Assembly (NCBI GenBank): GCA_963708095.1
Contig: OY970182.1
Span: forward strand, 4,030,001 to 4,094,000
Source: JAJZVS01 sp963708095
Lineage (GTDB): Bacteria > Pseudomonadota > Alphaproteobacteria > Acetobacterales > Acetobacteraceae
DNA length: 64,000 nucleotides
Reading direction: 5' to 3'
Part shown: positions 55,923 through 64,000 of the stretch, in pieces
Layout: every line of letters starts with the position of its first letter
How positions within the stretch are numbered: position 1 is the first letter of the stretch
The notes under the pieces: model-generated
The model's database searches: none
What the model was told of the DNA's origin: nothing
The model's input: only the letters and a program-made list of their open reading frames with translations
Program-made: the position numbers and the translations under genes

Positions 55923-56044
55923 GAGATCGCGATAGCTCACCCCATATCGGCAATACCACCGGACCGCCCAGAGCACGATCTCTCCCTCGAAGTGACGCCC
56001 CTTGAAGTCCGACATCGCCCGGCCACCCTCCCTTGCGCAGAACC
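55923..56044 (-). mobile_element. fragment of a second, IS26-like IS6 element
   Basis: On the minus strand from 56016 the frame reads MSDFKGRHFEGEIVLWAVRW then YCRYGVSYRDL, the start of IS6/IS240-type transposases. Just upstream is GGTTCTGCGCAAGGG, a likely terminal repeat ending at 56044. The gene is cut after about 31 codons by the IS256 insertion, and the remainder is not on the other side. Confidence 0.75.
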
Positions 56045-57357
56045 AATCCCGACAGACGGCGGCGAGGTTTGCAACAGAGCCGTTCTGAGCGATGTCGACG
56101 GATGGACCGGATTCTCCGACCGGTTCGTGCATCTGCGAACCGGGAATCCGGCCGCCGACAAACCGGCGTTGCTGGCGGCGGTGCTCGCCGACGGCACCAA
56201 TCTGGGCCTTGCTCGCATGGCCGACGCGTCGCAAGGTCTCGGCTACCATCACCTTGTCAACGTGGCGCAGTGGCACATCGGCGACGACAACTACGTCGCC
56301 GCTCGCGCCGCCATCGTCAACGCACACCACAGGCATCCGATGGCGGCGATCTGGGACGACGGGACAACCTCGTCGTCGGACGGACAGTATTTCCGGGCCG
56401 GAGGCCGTGCGGGCGCGGGAGGTTCCGTCAATGCCAAATACGGCATCGACCCCGGCGCGGTGCTCTACACGCACGTGTCCGGCCATTACGGACCGTTCTA
56501 CACTCGGGTCATTCCGGAGACGATGAGAGAAGCGCCTTACGTGCTCGACGGTTTGCACCATCACGCCCACCAAACCGACTTGCGCATCATTGAGCACTAC
56601 ACCGACACCGCCGGAGCGACGGATCACGTATTCGGTCTCTGCCATCTGTTGGGCTACCGGTTCGCGCCCCGCATCAAGGATCTGAAGGACCGCAAGCTCT
56701 ACACGGTCGAGAAGGCCGGCACGTGGCCGCTGCTCGCGCCGTTGATCGGCGACACGGTCGAAACGGCGGCGATCTTCGGGCAATGGACCGAACTCATGCG
56801 GCTCAAAGCCTCGATCGAGACAGGCGCGGTCGTTCCGTCCGTGATCCTGCGCAAGCTCACGGCGGCCGGTGCCAGTAACGTCCTGTCGCGGGCGCTTCGC
56901 GCACTCGGCCGCATCGAACGGACGCTGTTCACGCTGCGATGGCTATCCGATCCGGCGCTGCGCCAACGCAGCCATGCCGGTCTCAACAAGGGCGAGCCCA
57001 GCAACGCGCTGCGGCGCGCGGTATTATTTCACCGTCAAGGAGAAATTCGAGACCGCACCTTCGAGAACCAGAGCTTCCGCGCATCGGGCCTGAGTTTCAT
57101 CACCGCCGCCATCGTGCAGTGGAACACGGTCTATCTCGACCGGGCCGTCCAGCAGTTGCGCGCGCGGGGAGTGCCGATTCCCGCCGACCTGTTGACCCAC
57201 GTCGCACCCCTCGGCTGGGAGCACATCGGCCTGACCGGCGATTATGTCTGGAGCGTGCCCAATCCCGCTGCCTCGTTTCGGCCCCTACGAGATCTTCGGG
57301 CTACGTTCCCGCCCTTGGCGGCTCAGCGTGCAGTTTTGAACAAATCGGCAGGTGACC
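56045..57357 (+). pseudogene. tnpA: Tn3-family transposase TnpA, C-terminal part
   Basis: About 420 codons covering the DDE_Tnp_Tn3 domain. Blocks include LLAAVLADGTNLGLARMADA, WDDGTTSSSDGQYFRAGGRA (second Asp), EHYTDTAGATDHVFGLCHLL, LNKGEPSNALRRAV (catalytic Glu region) and LGWEHIGLTGDYVW. The N-terminal half is missing. Downstream, GCTCAGCGTGCAGTTTTGAA...GGTGACC at about 57320-57357 looks like the inner-to-outer part of a Tn3 terminal repeat. The element is dead but shows a Tn3 transposon once ended here. Confidence 0.8.
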
Positions 57358-57586
57358 ACAGGTTCGGCGCCGGCGCTTCCGCCGGCTCACCGATGCCGAG
57401 CTCGCGGAGGCGAAGCACTGGGCGTTGAACGCCCATCACAGCAACCGCATCGAGGGGATTACCCCCGATGCCGACACCGCCACGCTGTTCGACGTGCTGC
57501 TCGAAGAGCGGGCGCCGGCCGAGGATTGGCCCAGCCTGGTGCTCGGCTTCATGCAGAAACAGCGGACCACCACGCACACAGCCTAG
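57356..57586 (+). pseudogene. VbhA-like antitoxin for Fic, 5' end lost
   Basis: The frame reads RRLTDAELAEAKHWALNAHH then SNRIEGITPDADTATLFDVL and ends HTA stop. SNRIEG fits the class I Fic-inhibitory motif (S/T)xxxE(G/N). There is no usable start codon upstream: an in-frame stop lies at 57353-57355 and the Tn3 terminal repeat abuts the 5' end. So the antitoxin gene was probably beheaded by the Tn3 element. The Fic gene follows after 8 bases. Confidence 0.6.
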
Positions 57587-57594
57587 GCCGTACC

Positions 57595-58211
57595 GTGGAG
57601 GACGACCCCTATGTTTATCCCGGCACGGAGGTTCTGCGGAACAGGCTCGACGAGCGGGACCCCGCGCGCCTGGCCGTTCTCGAATACGCCGCGACGCGCG
57701 CCAGGGCGGCCGAGGGGCCTACGTTTCCGCTGTCGGTCGACGGCTACCGCGCGACGCACCGGCACCTGTTCTAGGACGTGTTCGAGTGGGCGGGCGAGCT
57801 CCGGGTAACGGACCTCGCCCGGCCCGCGCGCAATTTGCCCGGCCCGCGTTCATCGAGCCGGCCTTGCGCGATCGGTTTCGCCAAGTGATGGCGATCGGGG
57901 GGTTTGCGGGCATGGACGCGCTGACCTTCGCGGCCAAGGCCGCGCACCACATCACCGAGCTGAACGCCATCCACCCGTTCAGGGAGGGGAACGGGCGCAC
58001 GATGCGGTTCCACCTTGAGCAGATCGCCCACCAGGCCGGGCATAGAATCCACCTCGCCGGCATCGAGGCTCGCGCCTGGGTCGGCGCGAGCGCTGCCTCG
58101 TTTCGAGGGGACGAGCAGCCCCTCGTCCGCGTGATCGGCCAGGCGATGGGCATGGACGAGCAGCCGCTCAGCCGATTGCGCGGGGCCCAGCAGAACGGGC
58201 ACGGCCGATGA
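57595..58211 (+). pseudogene. fic: Fic-domain AMP-transferase toxin, nonsense and frameshift mutated
   Basis: GTG at 57595 starts EDDPYVYPGTEVLRNRLDER; TAG at 57772-57774 interrupts RATHRHLF-DVFEWAGELR (CAG to TAG likely). A frameshift near 57825 then moves to AFIEPALRDRFRQVMAIGGF. The Fic core HPFREGNGRTMRFHLEQIAH, with catalytic His and the nucleotide-binding Gly-Asn-Gly-Arg, is intact at about 57978. AMPylating activity is expected for intact relatives; here the toxin is dead, matching loss of its antitoxin. Confidence 0.8.
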
Positions 58212-58849
58212 GCGCGACCGCGGGGCCGGCCGTCAGGACCAAGCCGGCCAGGCCGCCCAAGCAGCGCCCCGAGGCCGCGTCGATGCGCATCGGCTACGCG
58301 CGCGTCTCGACGCGGGATCAGGATGTCGCCATGCAGATCGAAGCCCTTGAGGCCGCTGGCTGCGATCGGATCTTCACGGAGACCGCATCGGGCTCGCGCG
58401 CCGATCGCCCCGAGCTCGGCCGAGCGCTCAGTCATCTCCGGCCGGGCGACACCCTGGTCGTGTGGCGGCTGGACCAGCTCGGCCGGTCCCTCGCGCACCT
58501 GGTCACGCTGATCGCCGACTTCAAAGGCCGTGGTATCGGCTTCCGATCGCTGATGGATCCGATTGACACGACGACGCCTGCCGGCGAGCTCGTATTCAAC
58601 GTGTTCGCCTCCATCGCGCAGTTTGAGCGCGAGCTGATCCGCGAGCGCACCAGGGCCGGCCTGGAATCCGCTCGGGCGCGAGGGCGCAAGGGCGACCGAA
58701 AGCGCAAGCTCGACGCCAAAGCGTTGCGCGAGGTGCGCGCGCTGTTGAAAGACCCCGAGATCACCACTACGGAGATCGCCGCGCGCTACAAGATCAGCCG
58801 GTCCGCGCTCTATCGAGCGCTCGGCCGCGAAAAAGGAGCGGTGCAGTGA
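58208..58849 (+). CDS. serine recombinase / resolvase
   Basis: A site-specific recombinase of 213 residues from 58208, or 188 from the ATG at 58283, which is the usual family start (MRIGYARVSTRDQD, catalytic Ser in ARVS). VWRLDQLGRSLAHLV and FERELIRERTRAGL are the conserved core. The C-terminal HTH reads ITTTEIAARYKISRSALYRA. The longer form overlaps the fic stop by four bases. With the nearby tnpA it may be the resolvase of the same former Tn3 transposon. Intact. Confidence 0.88.
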   Translation: MSATAGPAVRTKPARPPKQRPEAASMRIGYARVSTRDQDVAMQIEALEAAGCDRIFTETASGSRADRPELGRALSHLRPGDTLVVWRLDQLGRSLAHLVTLIADFKGRGIGFRSLMDPIDTTTPAGELVFNVFASIAQFERELIRERTRAGLESARARGRKGDRKRKLDAKALREVRALLKDPEITTTEIAARYKISRSALYRALGREKGAVQ

Positions 58850-59166
58850 AGATCATCGCCAGGATCATCGAGATGATTCTGCGTATGATCCTTCACGTCG
58901 TATCGTGGCTGATCGTGCCGTTGCTCGGCACGCTAAACGTTCTGCTGTTCCTTGTTCTTGGTGCTATCGGCGTCTTTGGCTTTGTCGTCTATTGGTGGCT
59001 CATGTGGGGCGTGGGCACGCTTGTGTTCGATCACGCACCAGGTGCTACGCACAAGGCGCTACATATGATCGAGCATGCGGGCACGCTGTTCGTCGCCACC
59101 TGTCTCTGCAAGAATGGCACCAGCAGCGCGAATGATTTTCGAGTCGCCCATTCTGCACCGTGTTAA
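58846..59166 (+). CDS. small membrane protein
   Basis: A 106-residue protein starting at GTG 58846, overlapping the recombinase stop. Two long hydrophobic segments at about 9-25 and 28-58 (LVLGAIGVFGFVVYWWLMWG is the centre of the second) are followed by a cytoplasmic His/Cys-containing tail. I do not recognise a family. The overlap implies it travels with the recombinase. Confidence 0.5.
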   Translation: MKIIARIIEMILRMILHVVSWLIVPLLGTLNVLLFLVLGAIGVFGFVVYWWLMWGVGTLVFDHAPGATHKALHMIEHAGTLFVATCLCKNGTSSANDFRVAHSAPC

Positions 59167-59227
59167 ATCTGCTCGCTTGCTCCAAGCGAGCGTTCGACCG
59201 AGGTGCCGACGCTGGCGCATGACATAG

Positions 59228-60283
59228 TCAACGGGTCGATGCGACTAGGTTTTCCGCGGGGACGAAGAGCGTGCTCCATGTGAAGATGGCGGGCGATCCG
59301 CCGGTGTGGACGAAGACGACTACGTCGCCGGGCCCGTAGCGGCCTGCGCGGATATGGGCGATCATGCCGGCCGCGGCCTTGCCAGTGTAGACGGGGTCGA
59401 GCACGATGCCCTCATGGCGCGCGAACAGGCGCACCGCCTCGACGCCGGCTTCAGTTGGGATGCCGTAGCCCTTCCCGACGAAGTCCTGGTCGCTGAGGAT
59501 ATCGCTCGGGGAAACGCGCAAATCGAGGCCGAGCGCCTGTGCCGTGTCGTTGGCGATATTGGCGGTGCGCTCGGGCACGTCGTGCTCGTCGGTCGCGGTG
59601 ATACCCTGCATGGCGAAGCCCGCATTGGTGAGACGCTGCGCCAAGACGATGCCGGCCTGCCCCTTGCCGCTCGAGGACATGTAAAGCGCCGAGGGAGCCA
59701 CACCGAGCTCACGGAGCTGGTCGAGAATTTCGAGTGTGGCCTCGATGTAGGCGAGCGCGGAGGCCACATTGAACATCGGGTTGTCGTTGAGGATATGCGG
59801 GCATCCGCCTTCGGCCCGGCAGCGCGTCGCAAGGTCGTCGAGCATTGCCCGCTGCGCCTGCGCGTCGGACGCGAAATGCACGTCGGCTCCCATCAGGTAA
59901 TCGACGAGCAGGTTGCCCTGCACGACCGCTGGCCGCTCGCCCACCAGCACCAGAATCGTCTTCAGGCCGAGCTTGTTGCAGGCTCCGACCGTCTGGCGCG
60001 CCGAGTTCGACTGCAGGTCGAGCCCGACGATCACCGTGTCGGGGTTCTCCGCCATGGTGCGCGCCAGCCGGAATTCGAGATTGCGCAATTTGTTGCCGCC
60101 GAAGGCGACGCCGGTCAGGTCGTCGCGTTTGACGAAGATCCGCGGTCCGCCCAGCGCCTTGGTCAGGTTCGGCGCCTCGTGCAACGGCGTCGGGGTCAGC
60201 GCGATCCTGACGCGTGGAATGCGCGCGATGCGCTCGCGGATCCAGCCATGCCCGTGATCCGCCGAACCCGAGATGTCGTTCAT
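59228..60283 (-). CDS. D-cysteine desulfhydrase / ACC deaminase family PLP enzyme
   Basis: A 351-residue fold-type II PLP enzyme. The Schiff-base Lys is in FGGNKLRNLEF near residue 50, after the RDDLTG segment. The phosphate-binding SSSGKGQAG and the C-terminal DPVYTGKAAAGM, FVHTGGSPAIF are conserved in D-cysteine desulfhydrases and 1-aminocyclopropane-1-carboxylate deaminases. The product would be a 2-oxoacid and ammonia (plus sulfide for D-cysteine). It overlaps the end of the amidase gene by four bases and is the last gene of the leftward operon. The exact substrate is open. Confidence 0.85.
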   Translation of the reverse strand: MNDISGSADHGHGWIRERIARIPRVRIALTPTPLHEAPNLTKALGGPRIFVKRDDLTGVAFGGNKLRNLEFRLARTMAENPDTVIVGLDLQSNSARQTVGACNKLGLKTILVLVGERPAVVQGNLLVDYLMGADVHFASDAQAQRAMLDDLATRCRAEGGCPHILNDNPMFNVASALAYIEATLEILDQLRELGVAPSALYMSSSGKGQAGIVLAQRLTNAGFAMQGITATDEHDVPERTANIANDTAQALGLDLRVSPSDILSDQDFVGKGYGIPTEAGVEAVRLFARHEGIVLDPVYTGKAAAGMIAHIRAGRYGPGDVVVFVHTGGSPAIFTWSTLFVPAENLVASTR

Positions 60284-61774
60284 GAAGAGACTCCAGCCGC
60301 GGCGCTCGCTGCCACAGTTGCCGAAGATGCCGGACGCCTGGAAGCTTCGATGCTCGCAAGGGACGGCAGTCGGTGATGCCACTGTGTCGCCTGTTGAAAA
60401 GCATGGCCGACGCGCAAGGCCATGGCCTCGTCATAGCCGCGGCAGACGATCTGCAACGACAATGGAAGCCCCCCCGCGGTGAAGCCGTTCGGGAGGGCGA
60501 GCGCACTCAGCTCAAGAAAGTTGCAAAAGCGCGTGAAGCGGGCTGGGTTCTTCTCCTCGTCGACCTCGTCGACGGGAATCGCCGCGATCTCGGTGGTGGG
60601 GGTCAGCAGCGCGTCGATGCCATCCATCGCGGCATGGAATTTTTGCCTCAGCTCTCGCTGCATGCGCTTGGTCTTGAGATAGGTATTGGCCGAGATGTCG
60701 GCGCCGGCGAGAATGCGCTTGCGCACCGCATCGTCGAGTTGGGCCGACGTATCTTCGGCGAGCATACCGTTGAAGAAATAGGATTCGGCCTGGCTAATGA
60801 CGCCCGCGTCGAGGCATTGCGCAAAGCTGAAGGGAAGCTCAACGTCCACGATGTCAGCTCCGAGGTTAGCGAGCATGTCGATCGAGGCATCGTAGGTGGC
60901 CAGCATGTCGGGCGCCACGCCCTCGCGCTCAGCCCTGGGCATGCGGGCGAGACGCAAGCCGCGCACGCCCCGCCCGAGCGTCGGCATCGGGTCGTCCGCA
61001 GGGATGCCGCGCGTGGTCGGGTCGAGCGGATCGGAACCCTGAAGCACCGCATAAAGGATGGCCGCATCCTCGACCGAGCGCGCCATCGGCCCTGGTGTAT
61101 CGAGCGAATTGCTGAGAGGGATGATGCCGTGGGTGCTGATGCGCCCGATGGTGGTTTTGAGACCCGTAAGGCCGCAGAACGAGGCCGGCAGGCGCACCGA
61201 GCCGCCGGTATCCGTCCCGATCGCCCAGGGCGCCATGAGGGCTGCCACCGCGACACCCGAACCGCTGCTCGATCCGCCGGGCGTACGGGCGACCGCCTGA
61301 TCCCAAGGGTTCCAAGGCGTCCCCATATGCTGATTGGTTCCCCAGCCGCCCATCGCGAATTCGGTCGTGTGCGTCTTGCCGAGCACGATCATGCCCTTCG
61401 CAATCATGCGCTTGGCGATCGTCGCAGTCGTCGTCGAGCGACGCTGCTTCAGAACTCGCTGAGCCGCCGGTGGTAATCCGCCCCTCGAGATCGATCAAAT
61501 CCTTGAGGGCGATGGGGACGCCGTGCAGCGGTGAAACCGCGTGGCCTGAGCGGATCGCCTTGTCCGCGCCTTCAGCCGCGAGGCGCGCATTGGCGCCGTA
61601 GACCTCGACAAAGGCATGGAGCTTCGGTTCCAGCCGGTGGATGTGCTCGAGTAGCGCGTCGACCGCATCCACCGGCGACAGCCGCCTCGTGGCGAACGCC
61701 TTGGACAACTCGAGGGGCCCGAGCAGGCAAAGATCGGATGCGGGGCCAGTTGCTTCGATGGCGACAGAGTTCAT
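60280..61774 (-). pseudogene. amidase, frameshifted
   Basis: Two frames form one amidase-signature gene of about 497 codons. The first (from ATG 61774) reads ELSKAFATRRLSPVDAVDAL and has the catalytic Lys in GVPIALKDLIDLEG. It shifts near 61440, and reading resumes as STTTATIAKRMIAKGMIVLG with GGSSSGSGVAV and the nucleophile Ser in DTGGSVRLPAS. One indel explains the break. If real, the enzyme is inactive while its operon neighbours are intact. It lies between the M20 peptidase and the PLP enzyme. Confidence 0.8.
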
Positions 61775-61829
61775 GATCTCACCTCCAACCGCCTTGCTGA
61801 AAGCGGTCTCCGCCGAAGTTATAACGACA

Positions 61830-62999
61830 CTACAACCCGCTGTTTTCGAGATCGAGGATCAGGCGCGCGCAAGCTTGAGCCCTCGGCACCATCGTGTCGA
61901 TGCGCAGGAATTCCTCCGGCGTATGTCCGTTTAAGCCCTCTGGGCCCACCGCGCACAGGGTCGGCGCGAAGGGCGCCGCGAAACCGGAATCGGCGCAGCT
62001 TCCGGCGAATTCACCTTTGGTCTGGAAATCGGTGGCTAATGCGGCCTTCGTGTAAAGAGCAAATAGCCTGTTCGACGCCTCGTTGGGCACCATCGGCAGG
62101 AATTCGCCGTTGATCTTGAGCGCGGCGGACGTTCCCGGAATGATGCTGCGCTCGACGATCGTGGCGATCTTGGCCATCACCTCGTCACGGTCGTCTGGCG
62201 TAACATAACGCAAGTCGATCTGCCCCTCGGCCGAGGGAGCCATGGTGTTGACGCTTTGGCCGCCCTGGATCAACCCGACATTGAGTGTGATGCCACGATC
62301 GAGATCGGTAAGCGCGTCGATGGCCGTGATCTTGCGGGCCAGCTCCGAGATGGCACTGATGCCGTCGCGGAAGTTGACGCCGGAATGGGCCGCTTTGCCC
62401 GCGATCCGCATCGTCATGAAGACTCCACCCTTGCGACCGGTGACGATATTGCCGGAGGTGCGCGCGGGCTCGCTGTTGAGCACGATGCGGGCGCGACGAG
62501 CCTCGGCTTCGATGACGGGCCTGCCCTCGGGGCTGCCTATCTCCTCGTCCCCGGTGAACAGCGCCACGATGGGCACCGGCGCGCCGCCGAAGCGCGCGAA
62601 AGCGGCGAGAACGAAGCAATTCATGACGAGTCCGGCCTTCATGTCCATGACGCCAGGTCCGTAGGCGTTGCCGTCGCGAATGGTGAAGGGGCGGCGTTGC
62701 GCCTCTCCCTTGGAGAAGACGGTGTCGCAATGGCCCATGAGGAGGACATTGCCGCCGTTAGTGTCTTTTGCGGGGACGCAGGCGCGCAGGCAATCGCCAT
62801 GGATGCGTTGCGGCAAAGTGTCCACCTGAACGCCGTGAGCGCCCAGAAATTGACGCACGACATCGCCGACCTTGTCCACGCCCTCCTTGTCATAGGTGCC
62901 GCTGTCGATCGCCACCATGCGGCGCAACAACTCGACCATCGCGTCATGCTGTCCGGCAAGCCATGAGATAACCTGGGGTTCCGTCGATCGTGTCGTCAA
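61830..62999 (-). CDS. M20 family metallopeptidase (CPG2/ArgE-like)
   Basis: A 389-residue di-zinc hydrolase. Metal ligands and catalysis are visible in LLMGHCDTVF, YGPGVMDMKAGLVM, FTGDEEIGSPEG (general-base Glu) and LNSEPART. A dimerisation domain occupies the middle (KAAHSGVNFRDGISAISELA), and GLNGHTPEEFLRIDTM ends the protein. These enzymes release glutamate or other amino acids from N-acyl or peptide-like substrates. The start at 62999 overlaps an alternative end of the DUF4392 gene. The operon position beside a glutamate-cyclase-like gene supports glutamyl substrates. Confidence 0.88.
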   Translation of the reverse strand: MTTRSTEPQVISWLAGQHDAMVELLRRMVAIDSGTYDKEGVDKVGDVVRQFLGAHGVQVDTLPQRIHGDCLRACVPAKDTNGGNVLLMGHCDTVFSKGEAQRRPFTIRDGNAYGPGVMDMKAGLVMNCFVLAAFARFGGAPVPIVALFTGDEEIGSPEGRPVIEAEARRARIVLNSEPARTSGNIVTGRKGGVFMTMRIAGKAAHSGVNFRDGISAISELARKITAIDALTDLDRGITLNVGLIQGGQSVNTMAPSAEGQIDLRYVTPDDRDEVMAKIATIVERSIIPGTSAALKINGEFLPMVPNEASNRLFALYTKAALATDFQTKGEFAGSCADSGFAAPFAPTLCAVGPEGLNGHTPEEFLRIDTMVPRAQACARLILDLENSGL

Positions 63000-63071
63000 C
63001 GCACCAGCCCTTTCATAGAGAACTTGGCGACACTCGCCGGGAAGCCCAGCATCGCCGCCTCGCCAATCTTT

Positions 63072-64000
63072 TCATCGCAGCCACGGATATCGCGGCTTGC
63101 GATAATAGCGCCCGGCATCGAGCGCCGCCGAAGACACCATCCAGGCCGCCAGATCCAGAAAGCCGGCATGGACGTGCAGTGGCACCGCGTCGCTCCCGGG
63201 GTCGAGAAGGTTGGGCGCACCGTTATTCGCCATGGCCATGGCGCAGGCCTCATGGATGCGCGCGTCCAGCGCGCCGTCGTGCAGCAACTCGGGCCGGCGC
63301 TCGAGCGCGGCGAGGCATGCCTCGATCGCGTAGGCGCCCCAGTTCGAGATCGAGGCCATCACGAGGAGGTCGACAGGTGTCGTCGGCACCAATGTGCCTC
63401 CGCAGGGACAGGTGCAGCGCGCGGCGTTGGGGACGATGCGCAGCACGTCCTCGCGAATGATGTCGCAGCCGAGTTCGTTGCCGCCGTCCCCGACCGCGAT
63501 CGTCGGTATGCTGCGCTCGCGGAGCATTGGAACGAGTAGGTCGACGTGCCCGCAATGATCGGTGAGACGCAAGCCCCCACCGGAGTGGTAATGGCCAAAT
63601 TCGTTTGCACCCGGCCTCTCGATCGCGATGAAGGCCCGAGGAGCGGTCCTTACGATCATGTCTTCGGCGAGTTTCTCGGCCGCGTCCCGATCCGAGGGGA
63701 AAGGCACGACGGCCACCGTAACCGGTAACTCGAGCACCTTGTCCAGGGAACGGCAATAGAGCCCGGCGGCGATGAGGCTCGCGGATGCGGCTGCCTCGTC
63801 CGCCTCATTCACCAGCAACACTGGCTTCGCGCCATAGGCGAGCACGAGCGAACGGGCGAGGCTCGCGGCGCCGACAAGGCCATCCTGCTCCGGCAAAAAG
63901 AACGGGGAGATCGGGAAGCCGGTCGCGATGAAGACAACCCCCCCATTCGCCGCCAGGGCTTCCCGCAAAAGGCGTGCCGCGCCCATCGCGAGAGGGGTCG
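63072..64000 (-). CDS. DUF4392 / D-glutamate cyclase-like protein (partial, 5' end outside window)
   Basis: About 300 residues are visible and the frame continues past the window edge, so the true start may lie beyond 64000 (first Met here is at 63986). Family blocks are FIATGFPISPFFLPEQDGLV near the start, RPGANEFGHYHSGGG, VGDGGNELGCD and MASISNWGAYAIEACL. Relatives include D-glutamate cyclase, which interconverts D-glutamate and 5-oxo-D-proline. The stop at 63072 comes early; the alternative frame continues CDEKIGEAAMLGFPASVAKF to a stop at 62996 that overlaps the next start by ATGA, so a frameshift near the 3' end is possible. Confidence 0.75.
   Translation of the reverse strand, partial: TPLAMGAARLLREALAANGGVVFIATGFPISPFFLPEQDGLVGAASLARSLVLAYGAKPVLLVNEADEAAASASLIAAGLYCRSLDKVLELPVTVAVVPFPSDRDAAEKLAEDMIVRTAPRAFIAIERPGANEFGHYHSGGGLRLTDHCGHVDLLVPMLRERSIPTIAVGDGGNELGCDIIREDVLRIVPNAARCTCPCGGTLVPTTPVDLLVMASISNWGAYAIEACLAALERRPELLHDGALDARIHEACAMAMANNGAPNLLDPGSDAVPLHVHAGFLDLAAWMVSSAALDAGRYYRKPRYPWLR

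Noticed and set aside
59306..60376. 356-codon plus-strand frame over the PLP enzyme
   Set aside because: Antisense shadow; PLP-binding motifs are on the minus strand.

Overview
High-GC alphaproteobacterial DNA, most like Acetobacteraceae/Rhodospirillales. This rests on protein flavour (SoeABC, Bug-type binding protein, PEP-CTERM protein, RHE_PE00001/DUF1612, plasmid-type ScpA) and codon use; no rRNA or marker gene fixes the genus. No CRISPR array or rRNA is present.

1-15.6 kb is compact metabolic chromosome: a small lipoprotein pair, an amidase, a GNAT enzyme, a Bug/TctC-type periplasmic binding protein, a D-2-hydroxyacid dehydrogenase, a three-gene molybdoenzyme operon resembling the quinone-linked sulfite dehydrogenase SoeABC, a 488-residue acidic protein of unknown function, and leuC-leuD divergent from a GntR/FCD regulator with a palindromic operator candidate between them. 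The block ends at a complete tRNA-Ser(UGA).

15.6-59.2 kb is an accessory region full of insertion sequences and decayed genes. It holds an IS5, an IS6, an IS110 and an IS256 element, IS21, IS1380, IS6 and Tn3 fragments, and at least four short non-autonomous elements. Two kinds of these (342 bp, two inverted copies; 329 bp, one copy) end in TGTCG...CGACA-like tips. Each carries seven 19-bp end repeats in opposed orientation, the architecture of transposons moved by TnsB/Mu-type transposases, yet no such transposase is present. The working cargo is (i) an RND efflux operon whose outer-membrane gene has one amber codon, and (ii) a signalling block: kaiC, two kaiB genes and a hybrid histidine kinase in one overlapping operon, a convergent 1473-residue CheB-CheR-kinase-receiver-LuxR protein, a Dps-like protein lacking ferroxidase ligands, and a single-domain receiver. 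A 19-bp sequence is shared upstream of kaiC and dps, suggesting common control. Next come a plasmid-like segment (broken tyrosine recombinase, unknown gene, ScpA, HU), a PEP-CTERM protein, a broken ThiF/nitroreductase pair, an exosortase-associated acyltransferase, and a broken Fic toxin/antitoxin with a serine recombinase.

59.2-64 kb returns to metabolism: a leftward operon of DUF4392 (D-glutamate cyclase-like, cut by the window end), an M20 peptidase, a frameshifted amidase and a D-cysteine desulfhydrase/ACC deaminase-like enzyme, consistent with use of amino-acid derivatives.

Many genes in the accessory region carry single nonsense or frameshift lesions, and mobile-element ends are stitched to unrelated flanks without target duplications. 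The region looks like a decaying island or integrated plasmid shaped by recombination between element copies.
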